64,000 bases of DNA from Erinaceus europaeus (GCF_950295315.1 NC_080164.1:57241296-57305295), one strand, 5' to 3'. Counted from the stretch's first letter, positions 20,591 to 31,291 are shown. Numbers and translations are program-made. The notes: generated by a model not told the origin, from the sequence alone.

Positions 20591-21832
20591 TTTCAGAGTT
20601 CATAAAACTCTGAATGACAAATATATATACTTATTATACAAAAATATTAGAGTCTGATACTGTTGATCTTTGAGGTTAAGATTTTCTTACATGAATTTTT
20701 GAAAGACCCTAAAATGTCAAATTCCAAACAAAAAGCTACAACTAATGATTATATCTCTTAGCATGGCACTAAGCACTAATTTACTTAGCAATAATTCAAA
20801 TGAAAACCTGATATAAAATATTTTCAGGCTGGTAAGATAGTATAGAGGTTGTATAATAAGCTCTCATACCTGAGTTACCAGAAGCACTGCATAAACTGAT
20901 TCTCAAGAAAAAAAAATATATGCATGGCAGCTCCTATGGAGTTCCCCAAAATAGCTATAAAAGTCAATGAAAGATTTTCATTAAATCACAGCTGGGAATT
21001 CTGAAGAAATACACTTATCTACATGTAGTGTACACATAAGTGTCCAATGCGTGCAAAACATAGAGAGAGAGATTCTGAGTACAGAATAAGCCATGAAAGC
21101 TAGAAGTTGGCACCTTTTTTGGGTGGCTACATAGTAGTATACAGTGATGACTATAGGAGAATTGGGAATCTCTGTACTCTTATCCCGTAACTTCAGGGGC
21201 ACCAGGAAACTGAACTGCCAACAAGAACTCCTCAGTGTATGGCAGAGAAAACTCTAACTGATAAGTAAAGACATGTGATGTATCCCTGGCTCAAGGAAAA
21301 TTAGCAGCTGCTTAAGCAGAAATTTATGGCTGCTTGCTGATAGCTAGGGCAGTAAACTTGATTTTTTCAAATACTCAGAAGCAGGCAATTCTTGAAAAAT
21401 AGCTTTAGAGATATTGATACAGGCTGAAACACTGAAGAGAAGGTATTAAAGAAGGTTATTAAATCAGCCTGTTGACACTGTAGAAACTGCCTTTTGTTTT
21501 GCCACAATATGTAAGCAAAGGGAAATCAAACACTGTAGTCATAGAACCAGCTGCCTGCTCGACAAGAGAGATGACACTAAATAGACACACAGAGGCATAC
21601 TATTTCCAAGCAAACCACAGCTATGGAAAAGTTTACAGAAAGAAGAGGCACTAAACACTCCAGTTATATAAAGAACAGGAAGATTTACCATAGATAGAAT
21701 TTAGAAAAAAGTTATCATGAGGTCAGTTCAACGGTCTAAATTTATCATGCAGAATCACTCAATAACTGAAAGATTATTTTACTAGGGATCTAGTGATAAT
21801 TGAAGTAAAATTCAAAACAGAAATTACAAAGT
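20591..21832. other. Mostly unique DNA; one SINE remnant
   Basis: No exon seen. A diverged plus-strand SINE-like piece may lie at about 20825-20915 ('ggctggtaagatagtatag', 'ctctcatacctgag'). The rest is purine-rich, AT-rich sequence. Confidence 0.45.
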
Positions 21833-21840
21833 ATGAAAGA

Positions 21841-22034
21841 GGGGCTGGCTAGTGGTACAACTGGTTGAGCTGCAATGTGTAAGGACCTTGATTTGAGTCC
21901 CTGGTCCCCACATGCAGGGACAAGCTTCAGAAGTGGTGAAGTAGTGTTGCAGGTGTCTCTCTATTTTTACCCATTTATTTATCTCCTTCGCTATCAATTT
22001 CTTTTTGTCTCTATAGTAAAAAAAAAAAAAAAAA
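21841..22034 (+). mobile_element. tRNA-derived SINE, hedgehog type (short form)
   Basis: Head GGGGCTGGCTAGTGGTACAA, 'ttgagtccctggtccccac', a CT-rich middle, and an uninterrupted A tail of 16. Flanks TATGAAAG (21832-21839) and AATGAAAG (22036-22043) form a likely target duplication. Confidence 0.88.
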
Positions 22035-22349
22035 GAATGAAAGGAAATTAACTGAATGGAAGGCTCAGATAGTAGTCCTACAAGTAGATTCAATTATGCA
22101 GAGGAGAAAGTATCAGGTCTAAAAGATACACCAAACACAATCTGTGAATTCAACAAAAATGAAAAAGGTTTAGGAATGTGAAGCAATTTTTCTTGAAATA
22201 GCTAACTTAATTAGAAAGGTGAATGTGAAAGCTATCAGAGGAAGAATTCTGAGGAAAAAATGAGGTATAAGTTCAGAGAGACCATATTCAAAGAAAACAC
22301 CAAAAAAATTTTCGAAGTTAATCCAATTACCAAATAATGTGATTATAAC
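22035..22349. other. Unique purine-rich spacer
   Basis: No gene or known repeat that I can identify before the L1 3' UTR begins near 22350. Confidence 0.45.
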
Positions 22350-23835
22350 AATCTATTGTCTTCTTAACCCTAAGAGAGCAGGAACCTCCCATTTCCTCTA
22401 TATAGCCTATATTTCCCCCCAGTCCTGGAACCTCTAGGCTGGGCTCACTTTCCCACATGCTTCCCTCAATTCATACCAAATAATATTGCATCCACTTCTT
22501 CTTCTTCTAGCGTTTGCCCTTCTTCCATAGCCAGTCAACAGCGTCAGGTTGAAAGCTGTCAGGAGCTGCTTGTTGCTGGCTTTGAAAGTGACTGGGATCC
22601 ATGTGGATTCAGTCAGCTAGGAAGGATCGTCAGTTTCCCCAATGAATGGGTACTCACAGGATGCACCACGAGAAGGTCGATCCAATGCATCCCAAAGTGG
22701 ATCCAATGCATCCATTGATCCCAACCTAATCAATGCAATGTGTACCACCCCAGCATGTTTCACTTCAGACTGTGTCCAGAGATTTCAGGCATGGAATGTC
22801 AACCCTTCAGTCTCATTACTTGGGTGAGACCTTTCCTTTCATAGTATTCTCTAATTCCATTCCAGGCAGTTCAATTCCTAACAAAGTCCCAAAACCTAGA
22901 TATAGACTAGATTTAATTAGACTTAGATACCCTCCTAACCTACTTCCTATTACAGTTCTCTCACTCACTCCAAAGCTAACCTTAGCAAAGCAAGGACTGC
23001 AAAAGCTGAATAAGGGTAAGAGACTGGCATACTTTAATGATGACTCTTTAGTCACTATCAGGCCACCCCATCAGAGAAGGCCCTATTTGGAGAGTCCTGA
23101 GATTCCCAAACAGACATGATGGAACTAGACTTCAAATAAATCTCTCTCTCCATTGTTACCAGTTATCTCTATAAGGAACAACAAAATAGACCCCTTTGTG
23201 GCCCCCCATAGGACCTTGCCCTCAACTTGGATCAACAACAATAGAGAATGTTCCATCCTCTGAAGGGAGGATGAACAACATACTGTATGCTATACCTAAA
23301 GAAGATGGGTCGATATTGGAGCAGCTTGGAATGTTCCTACTCATGACCAAAGAATGTGAGCTCAGATCTGTGGGGATGCAGAGGTCACATAGGCTCCTAA
23401 GATGAATATGGGCTCCAGACAAAATCAAATTGATGGGGTTTATAGTCAACAATATTTATACCCCTTTCCCATATTAGAGATCTACTCTCTTCCCTGATCC
23501 AGCTTTCTATTCCTGTTCCAGCCATGACATCATCTCCCCAGACAATAATTTGGATCCACCTGTACATCAGATTTCAGGCTCAGGGGAAAAAACAAAAAAC
23601 AAAAAAACTAGTATAGCCATGGGCCCTTTGGCTAAGATATGCCTACTAGCTATCTACAAAATGGAGGACCCCCTAACTTCCACTGAAATATTCTAGCCTT
23701 TAGGTCCATGATTGTTCAACAGTTTGTTTGGCTTTGTATGTTAACTCTCTTTTCAGTCACCACATTCCAGATGTTAGCATGATGCTGACCAGACTTCTCT
23801 GGACAGATGACCCCACCTATGTGTCCTGGAAAGAA
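22350..23835 (+). mobile_element. L1 3' UTR, plus strand, near full length
   Basis: About 1.48 kb of the L1 3' UTR in sense orientation, with the same blocks as the minus-strand copies but reversed: 'accctaagagagcaggaacc', TCCTGGAACCTCTAGGCTGG, 'cagatttcaggctcagggg', ATGGAGGACCCCCTAACTTC and CAACAGTTTGTTTGGCTTTG. It ends at CCTATGTGTCCTGGAA without the terminal block or A tail, so it is truncated at both ends. It has a unique block around 22500-22720 with a duplicated GATCCAATGCATCC. Confidence 0.85.
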
Positions 23836-24036
23836 TTGCTATGAACAGATGCAAAGTTAGATGATATATACTGTTAGATAGTAAAAAACTATTAAGCATA
23901 TAATTACACTTATTTCAAAACAGGATCCCCCTACAGTGCAGCAAAGAAGATGTCTTTTCAGTAAGGGATACTAGATCAACTGGATATCCATAAAGAAAAA
24001 TTAAATTAAATTTGACTTCTATAAAAGTTATATACA
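23836..24036. other. Short unique spacer before the ERV
   Basis: About 200 bases of AT-rich DNA forming the left flank of the retroviral insertion; nothing recognised. Confidence 0.5.
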
Positions 24037-24042
24037 AAAATT

Positions 24043-24367
24043 TGTTACTGAGGAGTTATTCTGATGCAGTCTCCGCCCCCAGGTTTTACTATGCCGTGCG
24101 AAACCCTAGCATTGCCCCCTTCAACCAATCCTGGCCCTACACGCCCAATAAAAAGCCCCCTCACCCCCCCTCTTTCTCTGGGCTCTCAGCTCTCCCTCTC
24201 TGAGGTCTCGCTCCCTGCTCTCCCCCCGTGGTCGGCCATTGCCGGCTGGCTCCACGTAGTCTAAACCAAACCCCCCCATCCTATAATAAAGATTTGTGTA
24301 CCCCTTTGCTCTGGACGTCCACTCTCTTCTCCGTGGTGCAGCCCAACACCAGACCACCACAACAACA
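24043..24367 (+). promoter_or_regulatory. 5' LTR of the ERV
   Basis: 325 bp, TGTTACTGAGG...ACAACAACA, so TG/CA ends are kept. It has a CCAAT box (24125-24129) and a polyadenylation signal AATAAA (24285-24290). At the TATA position it reads CCCAATAAAAAG, because a segment present in the 3' LTR (TCACCCCTGGTTGTCGCC plus the TAT) is missing here. U5 is GC-rich with CCGTGGTGCAGCCC. The LTR would have driven the proviral transcript; the damaged TATA suggests weaker activity now. Confidence 0.93.
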
Positions 24368-24369
24368 TC

Positions 24370-24387
24370 TGGCGCCCATCGTGTTCC
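24370..24387 (+). promoter_or_regulatory. Primer binding site, tRNA-Lys1,2-like
   Basis: TGGCGCCCATCGTGTTCC, two bases after the LTR. It matches the Lys1,2-type site used by many betaretroviruses at 14 of 18 positions, including the first nine. The mismatches cluster at its 3' side. Confidence 0.7.
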
Positions 24388-24482
24388 ATACCCACACCAC
24401 GCCCGGCCTGAGGTCTCCGAAACTGCCCAGACACAGGTAAGTGGCATCCGCCCACTTCTGTGGCCCTGTGTTTCCCTCCACC

Positions 24483-25116
24483 ATGGGAAATTTCTCGTTT
24501 TATGAGGAGGTGTCCCAGTCATTATCTCTTGACCTGGGACAGATTCGCGCTGTCATAAACGGTTTAATTTTCGCTACCCCTTGGATTTTTTTTAACTGTG
24601 GTTACCACTTTCAAGATATGTAAAACATGGTATGCCATAAGGATAAGTGACCTTGAGGCTGAGGTACGAGAGTTAAATCACATGTGCTTAAGACTTAGAC
24701 GTCCTAAGCAATCAGCGGCTAAACCCAAGAATTCCGTTCCCACAGACACACACACGTGTTCAGACGCTCCTCCTCTGACCCCGCCCCCTTCCGCCCCGGT
24801 TTCAGCTCCGCCTGAGGTTTCTGTGTCCCTGAACCCGCCTCTGGGCCCTGCCTCCCCGGTTTCAGCTCCGCCTGCAGCTTCTGCATTCCTGAACCCCCCC
24901 CCTGCCCCTGCCGCCCCGGTTTCAGCTCCGCCTGCAGCTTCCGTTTTCCTAACCCCGCCCCCGGCCCCTGCCGCCGCCGGGGTTTCAGCTCCACCTGAGG
25001 TTTCTGCGACCCTGAACCCCCCCTGCCCCTGCTGCCATGGTTTCAGCTCTGCCTGCAGCTTCCGTTCTCCTGACCCTGCCCCCGGCCCCTGCCACCACGG
25101 TTTCAGCTCCACCTGA
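24483..25116 (+). pseudogene. ERV gag 5' part (matrix and Pro-rich segment), frameshifted
   Basis: Start of gag at ATG 24483 in a strong ACCATGG context; the product begins MGN, compatible with N-myristoylation of matrix. This frame stops at TAA 24621 after 46 codons. Homology moves to the next frame, which is open to 25116. That second part has a short helical segment (about 24645-24690, DLEAEVREL) and then a proline/alanine-rich tract encoded by a minisatellite. In betaretroviruses such a region lies between matrix and capsid. Gag forms the particle core. The frame breaks mean no full product. Confidence 0.78.
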
Positions 25117-25216
25117 GGTTTCTACATTCCTGAACCCCCCCTGCCCCTGCCGCCATGGTTTCAGCTCTGCCTGAGGCTTCCTCGTCCCTGACCCCACCCC
25201 CTGCTGATACGTCACC
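24798..25216 (+). repeat. Seven-unit ~60-bp minisatellite in gag
   Basis: Units begin at the GGTTTCAGCTC motif at 24798, 24858, 24918, 24981, 25039, 25099 and 25157, so the periods are 60, 60, 63, 58, 60 and 58. Each unit reads roughly GGTTTCAGCTCCGCCTG, then a 'tttctg...cctgaaccc' part and a C-rich end, and would code for about 20 residues rich in P, A, S and V. The two 58-bp periods change the reading frame. Confidence 0.95.
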
Positions 25217-26768
25217 ACTAAGGGACCTAGTGGCTGAGATACGAGAGCTAAAGGATATTTTTTCAGCATTTAAGGATTTTAAACCATGTGCAGTCCACCC
25301 CGGGAGCTCCGTCCCCGTAGATATGCATTTAGTCTCCCCTGCAGCCACTACAGCAGTTTCTACAGCACTTTCCACTTCTGTAGCTCCCTCTCCTGCACCA
25401 TCGGACCAAATCCACACATTCCCGGTAAACTTGGCCCCTTCTAAACAAAACCCTCAGCCGTGGCACCCATATTCCTCTAAAGATTTTGGAACACTCAGAC
25501 AAACAGTCAGGGAGCACGGAATGCATTCTCCATGGACCAAGTCCATCTTGAGGAGTTTTTACCAGCATTTAAATACACCACAAGACTGGAAAGATCTGGC
25601 TCGTGCTGCACTCCCAGACCCACTCTATCTTCAGTGGCAGGCATACTTCCGCGATGAGTGCTCTAGGCAATTGCAGGAAAACAGTAACAAACAGGTAGAA
25701 TGGAATTCTGATGCTTTGTTTGGAGCAGGAGCTTATGAATCTGGAGCTCAGCAGGCAGAAGCCAGGTTTCCAACCAGTTATTTTGAACAGGTACGCATCG
25801 GTGCAACACAAGCATGGGAAAGGGTGACCGAACCCAATGTAGATCTGTCAGCTCCCATTAACTCTTTTCACCAAGGCTCTGATGAATCATTGGCGAGCTT
25901 CATCTCAAGGGTGAAGAGAAGCTTAGAGAGAAATGTTTATAATCCTGACATCCGCAAACTACTCCTGTGCTCTATTGTCTGGGAAGGCATGACACCACAA
26001 TTCCGTCAGGTATACCTTAATCTTAAACACCTACACCCAGATAATTGGATTCTAGCGACACAGGAACTTACATCAGGCAATTATGGGGCACCCGCTACGA
26101 CGCAGGTCTATGCAGTTGTCCCATGTAAGCAAAACGGGGCCTGCTTTGAGTGCGGTCGCCAAGGACATTGGCGTAACCAATGTCCTGATAAGTTGCGACC
26201 AAGTCTCCAGTCAGGGAAACCACGCCTCCAGCCAGAGCAACCACACTTTCAGTCAGGGAGCCAGAGACCACGTACTGTTTGTCCAAAATGTCGTAAGGGG
26301 TTTCATTGGAAGAGAGATTGTTGGTCCCAATTTCATAAAGATGGTTCGCCCCTGAATGGTACAAATTCGGGGCCTGAGATTTTGTGGACCACTCCTGTTT
26401 TAGAATGGGGCCACCCTTCTATGACAGTAAAGATTGGCAATATTCCTTTTAAATTTTTGATTGACACGGGGGCAGAAAAGATGATTTTAAGGCAAGAAGA
26501 GGTTCCCCAAGATTGGGAACTTATCCCTGGACCCAGTTTACATGGAATAGGAGGGATGACCAGAGCATTTTGCACACGAGACTCGCTCATGTGGGAAGAC
26601 CCAGAAGGTTATACCAGACACTTCCGCCCTTTGGTAGCTAATATTAGCACCAAATTACTGGGCAGGGATCTTCTGGAATGTCTTGATGTTAGGATATCCA
26701 CAGACGCTTCTGCAGAATGTAAAACTCATTCCCGTGATACCAGGCCTATTCAGCACCCCCAATACTAA
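25155..26768 (+). CDS. ERV gag (capsid, nucleocapsid) - protease ORF
   Basis: Largest open frame in the window, 537 codons; the M at 25155 is an internal codon of gag, not a natural start. It begins with a helical segment ([12 protein letters not shown]). Capsid has the major homology region at about residues 235-255 ([20 protein letters not shown]). Two CCHC zinc knuckles follow, [14 protein letters not shown] and [14 protein letters not shown]. Only about 45 residues later comes the aspartic protease active site FLIDTGA, then a G-R-D-L-L-like C-terminal strand ([11 protein letters not shown]). Gag packages RNA and the protease matures it. Nucleocapsid and protease are in one frame and no dUTPase is present, unlike usual betaretroviruses. 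The frame is intact, but expression would need the broken upstream gag. Confidence 0.85.
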   Translation: MVSALPEASSSLTPPPADTSPLRDLVAEIRELKDIFSAFKDFKPCAVHPGSSVPVDMHLVSPAATTAVSTALSTSVAPSPAPSDQIHTFPVNLAPSKQNPQPWHPYSSKDFGTLRQTVREHGMHSPWTKSILRSFYQHLNTPQDWKDLARAALPDPLYLQWQAYFRDECSRQLQENSNKQVEWNSDALFGAGAYESGAQQAEARFPTSYFEQVRIGATQAWERVTEPNVDLSAPINSFHQGSDESLASFISRVKRSLERNVYNPDIRKLLLCSIVWEGMTPQFRQVYLNLKHLHPDNWILATQELTSGNYGAPATTQVYAVVPCKQNGACFECGRQGHWRNQCPDKLRPSLQSGKPRLQPEQPHFQSGSQRPRTVCPKCRKGFHWKRDCWSQFHKDGSPLNGTNSGPEILWTTPVLEWGHPSMTVKIGNIPFKFLIDTGAEKMILRQEEVPQDWELIPGPSLHGIGGMTRAFCTRDSLMWEDPEGYTRHFRPLVANISTKLLGRDLLECLDVRISTDASAECKTHSRDTRPIQHPQY

Positions 26769-27723
26769 ATGCCACTGTTCGTAGCCAAACACCCCACTTA
26801 AGCTGGCTTTCTAATGAGCCTGTCTGGGTGGAACAGTGGCCTTTACCTAGGGATAAGCTAAAAATTTTAAAAGAGCTCGTCCGAGAGCAGTTGTCCTTGG
26901 GACACATTCGTCATTCTCAAAGCCCATGGAATACTCCTGTTTTTGTGATTAAAAAGCGCTCGGGAAAATGGCGCCTCCTTCAAGATCTCCATGCAGTAAA
27001 TAAAACCATGCAGGTCTGGGGCTCCCCCCAAAGGGGTTTGCCTCTTACTTCTGCAATTCCCACTGGAATTCCAATCATAGCTATTGATATACAAGATTGT
27101 TTTTTCTCTATCCCTTGCAACCGCGAGATTGTAAACATTTTGCCTTCTCTGTTCCGTCTATTAATAACGCCAGCCCTGCTGATAGATTTGAATGGGTGGT
27201 GCTGCCCCAGGGTATGGCCAATAGTCCTACAATTTTTCAGGAGGCTGTTAAATCTGCCCTTTTCCCATATATTCATAAGGGCCTCAATATTTTTCATTAT
27301 ACAGATGATATTTTAATATGGGGAAAATCAGATACAGATCTCTATGCCTTACGTGATTTTCTCATTCCTGCATTAAAGAAAAGTGGCCTTAATGTAGCCC
27401 CTGAGAAGATACAGCTAATCCTTCCAATATCCTTCCTAGGGTCAGAGATTTCTCTAACGCAAATTCGTCCCTTGAAACCTAATGTTACCTTCCCTTCTAA
27501 CCTTACTCTTGCTTCTTTACAAAGTTTTCTAGGAAATTTAAATTGGCTTAGGCAGTATCTCTATCTGCCCACAAGCTGCCTCCAACCACTGTTTGACCTG
27601 TTGAAAGGAAACAAACAGCCCTTTTCAAAACGTAAGTTAACTCCTGAGGCCTCCTTGACACTGGAAAGGGTTAACCAGGCCCTCCAGGACATGCACCTTG
27701 TTTCTCCCCCTCCTCTCCGGTAA
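26762..27723 (+). pseudogene. ERV pol: reverse transcriptase, one frameshift
   Basis: Reverse transcriptase domain. The frame lies at -1 relative to the protease ORF and already overlaps its last codons, the usual arrangement for ribosomal frameshifting; I did not find an obvious slippery heptamer just upstream. Fingers and palm read to about 27115 ([19 protein letters not shown], then the first catalytic aspartate in AIDIQDCFF). A frameshift there moves the homology to the frame open from 27097 to 27723, which has [12 protein letters not shown] and the catalytic YTDD at about 27300. The thumb and connection follow (FLGNLNWLRQYL). The frame ends at the stop at 27721. Catalytic residues are present but the gene is split. 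Confidence 0.88.
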
Positions 27724-28500
27724 ACCTTCTAATCTTCAACTCCACCCCCACAGTAGTAGGGGCACTGTGGCAAGAACATGGGGTTCTCGAATGGCTTCAC
27801 ATGCCAGTAGGAGGAGCTCCAAGACTCCTCACTGAGATAGACACGTTAGCATTCATGGTTCGCCAAGGGAGAAATAGGTCTGTGCAGGTCTAAGGGAAAG
27901 AACCAGATTTAATCATTCTGCCCTTTTCTCTCACAGATACAGAGTGGCTTATACGCCATCATTCCCGCTTTGCCATAAGCTTTGTGGGGTTTCCAGGACA
28001 AATAGATAACCATTTTCCTTCTAATAAATTGATAGCTTCTTTACCTCTTCTGCCTCTACTAGCACCTTAACTTTTCTCTCGGGATCCCATTCCCTCTGCT
28101 CCTACAATCTTTACTGATGGCGGAAAAAGGGGAGCTGCTGCCCTTATATATTACCCAGACAAACAATCTCCTAAACCTCTCTTTGCTGAGCTTCCTGATA
28201 ATTCCCCTCAGTACAAAGAACTTTATGCTGTTTTTCTTGCACTAAAAGCTGTACCAGAATCCTTCAACCTTTTTTCTGACAGTGTGTATACTGTTAACTT
28301 ACTTCCATGGCTTGCTCGTTCTTATGTGAAAATTGATGACAACCCACTTTCCCCTCTCTTGATTCAAATCGCCTCTAAGCTCTATTCTTGAACCCAACCA
28401 CTATATATTCAACACCTTCGTTCCCACAGCTCTCTTCCTGGTTCCCTGTCCGAAGGGAATGCCGCAGTTGACCACCTTGCCTCCACAGGAACTTTCCCAG
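27724..28500 (+). pseudogene. ERV pol: RNase H domain, broken
   Basis: RNase H homology in frames with several stops (for example TAA at about 27892 and 28068, TGA at about 28389). Recognisable acidic motifs: IFTDGGKRGAA (first Asp), SPQYKELYAVFLAL (Glu), LFSDS (second Asp) and, near the end, a 'GNAAVDHLA' motif that corresponds to the last catalytic Asp. RNase H would degrade the RNA strand during reverse transcription. Identification rests on motif order; the gene is inactive. Confidence 0.82.
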
Positions 28501-29383
28501 TCTCTGTCTCTGATCCTGCTAATTTTCATTCTCTAACCCATGTTAATCTTAAAGGCCTTCGAGCTCGATTCCCTGATGTTCCTGTACCACAGTTAAAACA
28601 TATCCTCGCTACATGCTCTTCTTGTGCAAGTCTCATAAAGACACCTGCTATCCAGACCCTTGGGGTTAACCCCCGAGGTTTAAAAGCTAATGCTATTTGG
28701 CAAATTGATGTCACCCACATACCAAACTTTGGCAAACAAAAATATGTGTTTGTCTCAATTGATACCTTTTCTAAATTTATGTGGGCTACAGCTCAGACAG
28801 GAGAAAGTGCTAAAGAGCTTGTAAGCCATATGCTCTCTTATTTTGCCGTTATGGGGTCCAATTATTTTTGAAAACAGACAATGCACCTATGTTTACAAGC
28901 AAACAATTTAAAGATTTTTGTTCCCTCTGGAATATTACTCATAGCACGGGCATTCCCTACAATCCACAGGGACAAGGCATTGTCGAGAGGGCCCATCAAA
29001 CTCTGAAGGCTCAACTAAATAAAGATAAAGGAGGAACATATCCCCCCAATATCCAGCTAGCAAAAGCCTTAACTACATTAAATCTCTTTAATATTTACAA
29101 TAACTCGGCCTTACCCCTGATTATTCTTCACTGGCAAACACCATCTACCCTCCCATCTATTAAGATCAAATGGAGAGACCCATTCGATAAAATTTGGAAA
29201 GGGCCTGACCCATTATTGACCATGGGAAAGGGTTTCGCATGCATTTTCCCTCAAAATTTCTCTAAACCTGTCTGGGTTCCTGCCCGCCATGTTCGACAAT
29301 ACCCGCAGGATGGCACTGTTATTCCTGAAGAACAAGAAATACTACAAGAGGACCAGATGCAGGATACATCCCAGGACCCATAA
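28500..29383 (+). pseudogene. ERV pol: integrase, broken by one stop
   Basis: Integrase joins viral DNA to the host. The zinc-binding end is partly visible (H-x-n-H region, then CSSCASL at about 28616-28636). In the core, WQIDVTH carries the first catalytic Asp (about 28700), TDNAPMFTS the second (about 28878) and IVERAHQTLK the Glu (about 28985), matching a D,D-35-E core. IPYNPQGQG is typical of class II elements. A TGA at 28869 interrupts just before the second Asp. The C-terminal part ends with KPVWVPARHVRQYPQD and an acidic tail with a stop at 29381. Confidence 0.88.
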
Positions 29384-31274
29384 TACGACATGGCAGAACC
29401 TACAAAATCTGGCTCACAGAGACCTCTCTCCTACCCTTTCCCTGTATGTCTTATGTTATAACTGGCCAGTTGTTTTTGTGAGTGAGTGTGTTGAATGACC
29501 AAAAAACTTTTTTTTTTGCATGACCCATCTGCTTGGAGTATTCTAAAAGGTAATTGGCTTTATATAAAAATGCTGGACGCAGCCAAAGTTTCTGGAGACG
29601 TCCAGAAACATTCCAAAATTTTTTTTCTTCCTCCCTCTTTTGAATTTTATATATAGTTTTGGTTTATATGTAATTGTTTAGTCTTAAACTGTGTGACTAA
29701 TGACAGATTTAAATTTGTTTTTAAATAATGTGTTTTTATAACAAAAGTTCTTTTTCCTCCAGTTTGTTATAACTAAATGTTTATGGGTATGTCTCAAGTT
29801 TGGTAACACTAACTTAACGGTCAAAAGTGTAACCCTACAGCTACACTTTTACCAGACAAGGTAAAAATTAATTTGTTAAGGCAACTTACTATTTAGGCAA
29901 AAGTCTAAATGTTCAATGTGACTATTCATTCCCATAACTAAACTATATAAATTTTATATACAGGACACCTTTGAAGGGCCCCCAAAGGTGCCCTGTAAAC
30001 TATCTTGTGGAAATTAATCCACAACAGATCTGGCATCAATCTGGCACTGTAAACATTAAAATCATTATCACGAATATGCGTTAACTCTCTAAGCAATTTG
30101 AGTCTGTTTAAAATACATATTTTAGCTAAAATTGGTCTCAAGATCCTGTGGTAGAGGCTGCTACAGGAGGTCACATTAGATGACCTTTAAATAAAATCAT
30201 AAAGAGATTCTAAACCAATTATAATCATTGAGGTATCAACTATAACAAACCTATAACTTGTTACAAGTTCAAATTAACCACGAGAAGCAGATTCTTCGTG
30301 TTTCTTTCACAGGAATCCCAGAAAAACCATCTGAACCCCTGCACACCCTGACGTCACCCACTAGATGGCACGACTACTGTGGCACACCCCCCGAAACCCT
30401 AGATGTCACTCAACGCTATCTGAAGAACCTGATACACAGACTCCAAGGACAGAAATTTCTTCATGCCTGGTTACCGTTCCTGCTTCTGACCTGCTTGTCA
30501 CGTGTTGGCAGTTCCAGCTGGCTTCTACAGAAAAGCAACATTCCAGCGGCTGACCTCCCTCATGCAGCATTGCATCCCCTGCCAATTCTTCCCCTAGCCA
30601 TCTACTTCGGACTGAGACTTGTATCGGACTTTCTGACATACTCTCTATAGATTTTACACAATTTTGAAGCAGCTTATTTCCCTTCACGGTGTTGGTTTTT
30701 CATAGACTGATCCTGAGTAATTCATAGACTTTACAGACTTGCCTTGAGGACTATACAATGCCAAATAGCCCCTCTGTTTGGTGGGTCATGCCTCCCGCCT
30801 CCCCCTCATTATGTACCCTTGCCACTTTCCCCACCCAAGCAGGGAATGTTCCTTTACACACCAATCCTTCCCTTCACACCACACTGGCTTTTACTACTCC
30901 CCTACTTGTCCCTTCCTATTTTGTTATATCATTTAGGCTTATGCCCAAAAGGTTTCTGCCCCATGATAGTCTTTTACAGACTTTGTACATCTTATGCAAT
31001 TACTAGATAGAAAGATAGAAAAGATGTAGAGATATTGTGAAGAGATGGTTGAGCAGGCTGCGCTTAAACCTATGAGATGAGTCTCTCCAGGTAAGTCTCT
31101 CTCTCTAAAGAGAGGTTGAGCACAGGAGGACGCATAAATCTCACAAGGTTCGCAGCCATTTAAGCCTTCCATCCTCCACAGAAAGTCCTACATCTTCCCA
31201 CCTGAGCATGACATTCCTCTAAAACATTTAAGCCTGCTCCATTCCATTTTTCTTTACTGTGTCCATTTAGATAT
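29384..31274 (+). other. ERV 3' region without recognisable env
   Basis: About 1.9 kb between integrase and the polypurine tract. I see no surface or transmembrane envelope motif (no furin-like site, no CX6CC, no membrane anchor in a long frame). A TTTCTTTCACAG acceptor-like sequence ends at about 30312 and is followed by the 130-codon frame annotated separately. The region is AT-rich in its first half and CT-rich in its second. Either env was lost and replaced by non-coding sequence, or it has decayed beyond recognition. Confidence 0.6.
30258..30650 (+). CDS. Unidentified 130-codon ORF in the ERV 3' region
   Basis: I do not recognise this frame. The ATG at 30258 precedes a splice-acceptor-like TTTCTTTCACAG (30301-30312), so a spliced product would start later. 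The second half has a hydrophobic stretch (FLHAWLPFLLLTCLSRVG, about residues 87-104) and another near the end (LPLAIYFGLRLVSDFLTYSL). It could be an accessory or envelope leftover, or chance. It lies where env or an accessory gene would be expected. Confidence 0.25.
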   Translation: MLQVQINHEKQILRVSFTGIPEKPSEPLHTLTSPTRWHDYCGTPPETLDVTQRYLKNLIHRLQGQKFLHAWLPFLLLTCLSRVGSSSWLLQKSNIPAADLPHAALHPLPILPLAIYFGLRLVSDFLTYSL

Positions 31275-31291
31275 AAAGGGATAGGAGGAGA
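31275..31291 (+). promoter_or_regulatory. Polypurine tract of the ERV
   Basis: AAAGGGATAGGAGGAGA (with one T) directly before the 3' LTR; it primes plus-strand DNA synthesis. Confidence 0.85.

Noticed and set aside
24798..25216. Possible CRISPR-like array
   Set aside because: Units are contiguous diverged tandem repeats with no unique spacers, in a mammalian ERV gag.
24678..25417. Several long minus-strand frames rich in G, A and E
   Set aside because: Antisense shadows of the GC-rich gag minisatellite; low-complexity and without a start context.
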